Shown here piece by piece: positions 9,503 to 11,000 of a stretch of 11,000 bases of DNA. The stretch covers positions 9,124,001 through 9,135,000 of the forward strand of contig NC_135553.1 in NCBI RefSeq assembly GCF_964340395.1. The letters are read 5' to 3'. The DNA is from Glandiceps talaboti (taxonomy: Eukaryota; Hemichordata; Enteropneusta; Spengelidae). Below the pieces are notes generated by a model. That model saw only the letters and a program-made list of their open reading frames with translations, ran no database searches and was not told where the DNA came from. Each line of letters opens with the position of its first letter. The stretch's first letter is position 1. Made by a program: the position numbers and the translations under genes.

Positions 9503-10102
9503 ACAATGTATATATCATGTGCATTTTCTAAATAAATATATATATCACCTTTTCTGAAATTGTTTTTCCATGACAGGTCAGTAAACTATGGCGCCATTGG
9601 TATGGTAATGGGCCATGAACTAACACATGGATTTGACACAATCGGTAAGGTATTCAGCAGTTCTATGCAATAATACAATTGCTACAATTAAATGCTAATA
9701 TTGGCTGCCACAGACAGACTAAAGTGTTCGTTTTATTCGTTTCAATAATTATAACAAGTCGAACGACCTGGCTTCGTTTTTGTTTCGTTTCGCCGAATAC
9801 AGTTAACCATCCACCAGTGTCTTCGTTCAACGTGTTGCAAAAAATACTAACTCGTTCATCTCCAAAATCAGACTGATTTGTGTCATATATTGCAAGATGT
9901 GAGTTAACAATTCTACTATATGTATATCCGTATCCTAACTTGTCTACTTTTTACTCTTCTTATTCAAGGCGGTATGTACGATCATTTAGGAACCCTTGTA
10001 CCGGGAGGATGGTATACCAACTCATCGTCTATTGGGTTTACTGGGGCCACAAAATGTGTTATAGATTTGTATGATGGATATTGTCTTCCTGAAATTGACT
10101 GT
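2321..10102 (+). CDS. M13 zinc metallopeptidase (neprilysin/ECE-like), internal part of a spliced gene
   Basis: M13 enzymes are type II membrane or secreted zinc endopeptidases that cut small peptides outside the cell. Seen here are twelve exons joined as 2321-2371, 3430-3546, 4464-4550, 4741-4865, 5729-5951, 6396-6494, 7092-7169, 7920-8023, 8402-8460, 8811-8851, 9577-9644 and 9969-10102. They read in order through the M13 N-terminal lobe ([66 protein letters not shown]) into the catalytic domain ([37 protein letters not shown]). Human neprilysin has about 750 residues; roughly 395 are here. Sequons NNT, NTT and NSS fit an extracellular protein. Start, membrane anchor, third zinc ligand and C terminus are outside. 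The frame does not join between 8851 and 9577 without an extra microexon. I do not assign an orthologue. Confidence 0.93.
2372..3429. other. Intron (1058 bp) containing a palindromic repeat element
   Basis: This intron runs from GTGAGT to TTTGTTTCAG. About a third of it is the palindrome at 2458-2795. The remainder, including 2796-3429, is AT-rich and shows no coding signal. The 90-codon open frame at 2712-2984 overlaps the palindrome's right arm and resembles nothing I recognise. Confidence 0.75.
2458..2795. repeat. Large imperfect palindrome, MITE/foldback-like
   Basis: The left end 2471-2485 (TTTCATGTTAGTGTT) is the exact reverse complement of 2760-2774. Inside, 2492-2508 pairs with 2729-2745 with one mismatch, about 2532-2557 pairs with about 2647-2673, and GCAGACAT (2587-2594) pairs with ATGTCTGC (2613-2620) near the apex. 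Weaker pairing extends to about 2458 and 2795. The arms are displaced by roughly 40 bases of extra sequence in the right half. There is no open frame of note. This is the structure of a non-autonomous DNA transposon or foldback element. I could not find a clear target-site duplication. Confidence 0.8.
3430..3546 (+). CDS. M13 peptidase exon b (YxxYM helix)
   Basis: The exon lies between TTTGTTTCAG and GTAAGT, phase 0 on both sides, 39 codons. It begins [17 protein letters not shown] and ends with [13 protein letters not shown]13 proteins at this place have a 'Y..YM..L..LLG' helix followed by a 'V..FE..LA' helix, so both parts fit. Several acidic residues (VDEADV) lie in the linker, as is common in the family. 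No stop and strong splice sites. Confidence 0.92.
3547..4463. other. Intron (917 bp)
   Basis: No exon-like sequence is seen inside. It holds a stem-loop at 4087-4139 and a (CCCCCT)3 pyrimidine tract at about 4395-4412, which lies some 50 bases before the acceptor TTCAACTCTTCAG. The short open frames on either strand here look like chance. Confidence 0.8.
4087..4139. repeat. Short stem-loop in intron
   Basis: CAATTTTATAACCAT starting at 4099 folds against ATGGTAAAAATTG ending at 4127 with a one-base apex and a small bulge. The stem continues outward with CGCAGCA (about 4087) against TGCTGTG (about 4139). It could form in the pre-mRNA. It may be the core of a small inverted-repeat element, but more distant pairing is weak. 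Confidence 0.45.
4464..4550 (+). CDS. M13 peptidase exon c (RYNKNTF block)
   Basis: The exon lies between CTCTTCAG and GTAAGT, 87 nt, phase 0 to phase 0. It reads [20 protein letters not shown], then QELTLMIPS. The RYNKxT..EL pattern is the M13 'Y(N/H)KM(T)..EL' motif that follows the FE..LA helix. A longer open frame covers this interval in another reading frame; the M13 match decides for this one. Confidence 0.93.
4741..4865 (+). CDS. M13 peptidase exon d (FSILENLN block)
   Basis: The 190-bp intron 4551-4740 ends in a T-rich tract and TTTTCCAG; the exon ends CACAG|GTAAGG. It starts in phase 0 and ends with two bases (AG) of a split arginine codon completed at 5729. It reads [15 protein letters not shown], then a linker, then [20 protein letters not shown]13 proteins have 'W..(L/F)' then 'V.V..P.Y...L..L' here. 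NNT is a likely N-glycosylation sequon. Confidence 0.93.
4937..5015 (+). repeat. (ATTG)n tetranucleotide microsatellite
   Basis: About 19 to 20 units of ATTG/GATT run from 4937 to 5015, with two single-base interruptions making GGTT at about 4964 and 5001. The two interruptions are flanked by similar sequence and about 37 bases apart, suggesting an internal segmental duplication of the array. Confidence 0.95.
5053..5118 (+). repeat. Dispersed repeat, copy 1
   Basis: This stretch resembles 6549-6614. Shared words in the same order are ACTGG, GGTGAA, GTCT, ATTTGCGA, ATTTTGTTA, then AT and AC. The copies differ by small indels and substitutions. Only about 65 bases can be matched by eye, so the class of element is unknown. 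Confidence 0.5.
5212..5554. repeat. Large imperfect palindrome (about 343 bp), MITE-like
   Basis: The two halves are inverted copies. TGGATGAG (5223-5230) pairs with 5535-5542, GCGTCCTACT (5281-5290) with 5476-5485, and TGTTTGTAACTCAA (5328-5341) with 5426-5439. These pairs share nearly the same centre (about 5383), and sequence between them also pairs with scattered mismatches. A perfect GTACGTAC palindrome (5371-5378) lies near the apex. The outer limit AGATG/CATCT gives 5212 and 5554. No open frame of note and no clear target-site duplication. Non-autonomous DNA transposon or foldback element is the likely origin. Confidence 0.85.
5729..5951 (+). CDS. M13 peptidase exon e (RW..C / AVG.MFV.E.F block)
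   Basis: The exon begins after CTTTATAG with A, completing an arginine codon from 4865, and ends in phase 0 at GAA|GTGAGT; 223 nt is the longest exon. It reads [19 protein letters not shown], then a loop with [15 protein letters not shown], then [19 protein letters not shown]. The RW..C and AVG.(M/L)FV...F....K motifs are diagnostic for the M13 N-terminal domain. The conserved cysteine of RW..C is kept, with another cysteine four residues later. Confidence 0.97.
5952..6395. other. Intron (444 bp) filled largely by TG/CA repeats
   Basis: The donor GTGAGT at 5952 is followed after 17 bases by the (TG)n and (CA)n tracts, which occupy about 160 of 444 bases. The remaining sequence to the acceptor CACCGTTATAG is AT-rich with nothing recognised. 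Confidence 0.85.
5969..6127 (+). repeat. (TG)n then (CA)n compound microsatellite
   Basis: A TG run from 5969 to 6013 is followed by a mixed TG segment with CG and TA interruptions to 6044, then CA repeats from 6045 to 6113 (broken once by TA near 6057), then GTGTGTGTGT again. Because TG and CA tracts are reverse complements, the region can fold into a long hairpin. Open frames coding for CV, TH or HTHT repeats on both strands are artefacts of this array. Confidence 0.97.
6396..6494 (+). CDS. M13 peptidase exon f ([12 protein letters not shown] block)
   Basis: The exon lies between CCGTTATAG and GTCAGT, 99 nt, phase 0 to phase 0. It reads [20 protein letters not shown], then [13 protein letters not shown]. 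The 'I...F...L...DWMD..(T/S)...A..K' pattern is highly conserved in M13 enzymes. An alternative GT two codons earlier (6489) would also keep the frame; the chosen donor is the better match and gives the usual RAK.K reading. Confidence 0.96.
6495..7091. other. Intron (597 bp)
   Basis: It contains dispersed repeat copy 2 (6549-6614) followed directly by a small inverted repeat. Arms TTTGACCTTGAC (6638-6649) and AGGTCAAGATCAAA (6655-6668) pair with one mismatch. The rest, including an open frame at 6838-7029, shows no protein similarity I recognise. The acceptor TACTATTCAAG is pyrimidine-poor. Confidence 0.75.
6549..6614 (+). repeat. Dispersed repeat, copy 2
   Basis: This matches 5053-5118 through the ordered words ACTGG, GGTGAA, GTCT, ATTTGCGA and ATTTTGTTA. 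The hairpin with TTGACCTTGAC arms starts 24 bases downstream and has no counterpart after copy 1, so the element's limits are uncertain. Confidence 0.5.
7092..7169 (+). CDS. M13 peptidase exon g (IGYPDYI block)
   Basis: The exon lies between TACTATTCAAG and GTGAGT, 78 nt, phase 0 to phase 0. It reads [20 protein letters not shown], then DERWEG. The IGYPD motif directly follows the A..K helix in M13 enzymes, as here. The acceptor is weak by eye, but the conserved protein and strong donor leave little doubt. Confidence 0.94.
7170..7919. other. Intron (750 bp)
   Basis: No exon-like sequence is found. A perfect 14-base palindrome, TGTAAAATTTTACA, lies at 7276-7289 inside a slightly larger inverted repeat (CCAGTGT at 7272-7278 against ACACTGG). 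Two open frames of 70 to 79 codons (7391-7603 on the minus strand, 7567-7806 on plus) have no recognisable content. The intron ends in CGTTTCTTAG. Confidence 0.75.
7920..8023 (+). CDS. M13 peptidase exon h
   Basis: The exon lies between GTTTCTTAG and GTAAGT, 104 nt. It starts in phase 0 and ends with AA of an asparagine codon completed at 8402. It reads [20 protein letters not shown], then [16 protein letters not shown]13 proteins have 'Y..L.....F.N........' here, between IGYPD and the W..PP..VNA block. NTT is a likely glycosylation sequon. Confidence 0.92.
8024..8401. other. Intron (378 bp)
   Basis: From GTAAGT to AAATATTTATTTCAG. No repeat or coding feature was noticed; ordinary AT-rich intron sequence. 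Confidence 0.85.
8402..8460 (+). CDS. M13 peptidase exon i (substrate-binding NAYY motif)
   Basis: The exon begins after TATTTCAG with T, completing an asparagine codon, and ends in phase 1 before GTGAGT; 59 nt. It reads [19 protein letters not shown], then a codon split as A|CC. NA(F/Y)Y corresponds to Asn542-Ala543 of neprilysin, which bind the substrate backbone. The 'W...P..VNA.Y.P..N.I' pattern is a catalytic-domain landmark in M13. Confidence 0.96.
8461..8810. other. Intron (350 bp) with a repeat related to the 2458-2795 palindrome
   Basis: From GTGAGT to TTCTCTTCTATGCAG. The first half carries the repeat at 8495-8620. Nothing else is recognised. Confidence 0.8.
8495..8620 (+). repeat. 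Partial relative of the palindromic element at 2458-2795
   Basis: The word ATGAAATAAAC occurs at 8555-8565 and at 2556-2566. Upstream, GCGAGACCGCAAT (8526-8538) matches ACGAGATCGCAAT. Downstream, the 20 bases at 8596-8615 match 2603-2622 at 18 positions. The outer end ATTTCATGGTAATGTTCAC (about 8498) resembles the element's terminus as read from its right arm. A matching right arm is not seen, so this copy seems truncated or strongly decayed. Confidence 0.65.
8811..8851 (+). CDS. M13 peptidase exon j (AGILQ block)
   Basis: The exon begins after TTCTATGCAG with CC, completing a threonine codon, and seems to end at CCG|GTATAT in phase 0; 41 nt. It reads [14 protein letters not shown]. The family consensus is (I/V)FPAGILQPPF, so Pro is Leu in 'FLAGIL' and Pro is Ser in 'QSP'. 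The donor is the weakest of the gene, and its phase does not fit the next exon at 9577. The end is therefore less certain than the start. Confidence 0.85.
8978..8994 (+). CDS. Candidate 17-nt microexon in the M13 gene
   Basis: Between 8851 (phase 0) and 9577 (which needs two bases before its first G), an insert of length 3n+2 without stop is required. Here 17 nt lie between CACCAACTCCAG and GTAACC and would read ELKTF plus a split serine, giving YDP-ELKTFS-SVNYG. M13 proteins have about six residues between YDP-type aromatic residue and the N(Y/F)G motif; this gives eight. Other possible inserts are less good. This is inference from frame and splice signals, without protein similarity. Confidence 0.3.
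9176..9500 (+). repeat. Compound (ATAC)n-(GCAC)n-(ATAC)n-(GT)n microsatellite
   Basis: In order: about 15 units of ATAC (9176-9235), eight units of GCAC (9236-9267), a mixed CACA/CATA segment (9268-9324), about 20 units of ATAC (9325-9407), a short TG-rich spacer, and about 29 GT units (9442-9500). Long open frames on both strands coding YIHT, CMYV or VCVC repeats come from this array and are not genes. Confidence 0.97.
9577..9644 (+). CDS. M13 peptidase exon k (zinc motif HELTH)
   Basis: The exon lies between CCATGACAG and GTAAGG, 68 nt, starting with the last base of a split codon and ending in phase 1. It reads [20 protein letters not shown], then TI. HELTH at 9614-9628 is the HExxH zinc-binding motif: two zinc-ligand histidines and the catalytic glutamate. 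The Asp of GFD, which in neprilysin orients a zinc histidine, is kept. The next residue is Thr where most relatives have a second Asp. The third zinc ligand is not in the window. Confidence 0.97.
9645..9968. other. Intron (324 bp)
   Basis: From GTAAGG to TCTTCTTATTCAAG. No repeat or additional exon is noticed. The 65-codon frame at 9679-9876 has no recognisable content. Confidence 0.85.
9969..10102 (+). CDS. M13 peptidase exon l (post-zinc-motif segment)
   Basis: The exon lies between TTATTCAAG and GTAAGT, 134 nt, starting with GC of a glycine codon and ending in phase 0. It reads [20 protein letters not shown], then [20 protein letters not shown], then PEIDC. Relatives have 'G(R)..(D)..G.L..WW' then '(F)...T.C.(V)..Y'; spacing and the TKCV cysteine are kept. 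The usual Arg and one Trp of WW are replaced (GG, GW). NSS is a possible glycosylation sequon. The following exon, expected to carry ENxAD, was not found. Confidence 0.93.
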
Positions 10103-11000
10103 GTAAGTTTCGTGTTTTACTTACAAGTAACTTGTTGTTATTCAATAAAATGTGAATCACATGAACAAAATAACTGTGTGGTGAGGAATAACGACACACT
10201 GGTGAAGATTAGATTAAAGTTGACGATAAGACAACTCGGAGTGATATTGACCTAAGTACAACAGACAGGACTGACTCAACACTCAGTAGTGGTCTGAGCT
10301 CAACACGACACGACGCGACGCGACGCAACGCAACGCAACGCAACGCGCAACGCAACACAACACAACACAACACAACACAACACAACACAACACAGTGCGA
10401 TACGGTACGATATGGTTCACAAGGAAACAAACAGAAATACGAAATGGAAACTGGAATTCAATAGCGTAGAAAGAAATGGCAGTTTGTAATACATGCTTGA
10501 TAATACAATTTATAGGGAAAATAAAACAAAGCAACACAACAGTACTTGTCATAATTAGTTACATACTTCAGATCAACGGAATGTAGTTCTGTGATGTAAA
10601 TAATATCAGTTTATGTCACTTGAGTATTGTTACGTAGAGAGTAAAAAAGAAATTTAGAAGAGGGTTGGCAAGGGGTGTTAGTAACTCAAAATCGTCTATT
10701 TTTATTGTCCGTAAACAGTAAAATCCAAATGAAGATTGTGAAAACGGCACTTGCCATGTCTCTCGTACAACGTATAATCAATCGCAGGTCGATGTTCTAG
10801 ATCATTCATTTACTATATTCTGCGTACATTTCAAATAATTTTATCGAACTGTGTGCAAACCTTTTTAATATAAATTAAAGGTTATGCTATTTTCGCCGTA
10901 ATTCGTAGATTAATACTAATAATAGGCGAAACTACTTCATTTTCAACACAAAGTGTTCTGTATGATACCTAACCACGTCTTAAATGAGGTCGTTTTGATG
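10103..11000. other. Intron or downstream sequence without recognised exon
   Basis: The strong donor GTAAGT at 10103 implies another exon, but nothing coding for the expected GENxAD block is seen up to 11000. The interval holds the pentamer satellite 10301-10417. One exon-like stretch (10719-10787, T-rich acceptor ending AAACAG, GT after CAG) opens with an in-frame TAA in the required phase and gives no M13 similarity in other frames. Confidence 0.65.
10301..10417 (+). repeat. Pentanucleotide satellite with graded variants
   Basis: Five-base units run GACAC, GACGC (three), AACGC (about five, one disturbed), AACAC (about nine), then decayed units TGCGA/TACGG/TACGA/TATGG to 10417. Neighbouring units differ by single transitions, and the middle block is CpG-containing while the long AACAC block is CpG-free. 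Open frames rich in Cys/Val/Leu repeats on the minus strand are artefacts of this array. Confidence 0.93.

Larger units (their letters stand above)
8852..9576. other. Intronic interval with unresolved frame and a compound microsatellite
   Basis: This 725-bp interval separates the AGILQ and HELTH exons. It contains the candidate microexon 8978-8994 and the microsatellite 9176-9500. A good-looking acceptor (T-rich tract then GAGGCAG, 8905) with a donor-like GTATGC at 8927 encloses 21 nt, but that length does not repair the frame. The acceptor before 9577 is TTTTTCCATGACAG. Confidence 0.7.

Noticed and set aside
9090-9557. Open frames of 78-154 codons coding YIHT, CMYV and VCVC repeats
   Set aside because: They are products of the tetranucleotide and GT arrays being open in several frames.
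9920-10255. 111-codon open frame including the post-zinc-motif segment
   Set aside because: Only 9969-10102 is exon; the flanks are intron read-through, as the acceptor, donor GTAAGT and M13 similarity show.
10209-10552. Minus-strand open frames rich in Cys, Val and Leu
   Set aside because: They come from the pentamer satellite at 10301-10417.
10719-10787. Exon-like stretch with a frame reading NPNEDCENGTC and following residues
   Set aside because: In the phase required by the previous exon it starts with TAA, and neither that frame nor the others resembles the expected M13 sequence.
1-11000. tRNA, rRNA, CRISPR array or a novel multi-gene system
   Set aside because: No cloverleaf, ribosomal sequence, spaced direct repeats or gene cluster was seen; the repeats are microsatellites and palindromic elements within one spliced gene.

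Overview
The window is animal nuclear DNA, most likely from an invertebrate. It is AT-rich, full of microsatellites, and carries one spliced gene whose exons end in canonical GT..AG junctions. The species cannot be named from the sequence. I see no prokaryotic operons, ribosome binding sites, CRISPR arrays or RNA genes.

The only gene I can support is on the + strand: a central piece of an M13-family zinc metallopeptidase (neprilysin / endothelin-converting-enzyme type). Twelve coding exons lie between 2321 and 10102. They total 1186 nt, about 395 codons, and their phases agree at every junction but one. They cover the end of the N-terminal M13 lobe and the start of the catalytic domain: the substrate-binding NAYY motif, the AGIL block, and the zinc motif HELTH at 9614-9628. 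The 5' exons (signal anchor, first part of the ectodomain) and the 3' exons (third zinc ligand in an ENxAD motif, C-terminal part) are not visible and presumably lie outside. The one bad junction is between the AGIL exon (8811-8851) and the HELTH exon (9577-9644): the frames do not join directly. A 17-nt microexon at 8978-8994 would restore the frame.

Layout: 1-2320 is non-coding, with a degenerate repeated motif (1231-1750) and an old repeat-like, C-rich stretch (about 1910-2215). 2321-10102 holds the exons and introns. The introns contain two large imperfect palindromes resembling foldback/MITE elements (2458-2795 and 5212-5554), a partial relative of the first one (8495-8620), a second dispersed repeat pair (5053-5118 and 6549-6614), and four microsatellite blocks (4937-5015, 5969-6127, 9176-9500, and the pentamer satellite 10301-10417 in the last visible intron). 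10103-11000 is intron or downstream sequence with no convincing next exon.

I found no new enzyme system. The points worth following are the palindromic elements and their relatives, the broken splice junction, long UG/CA tracts beside two splice sites of the peptidase, and divergent residues right after its zinc motif.
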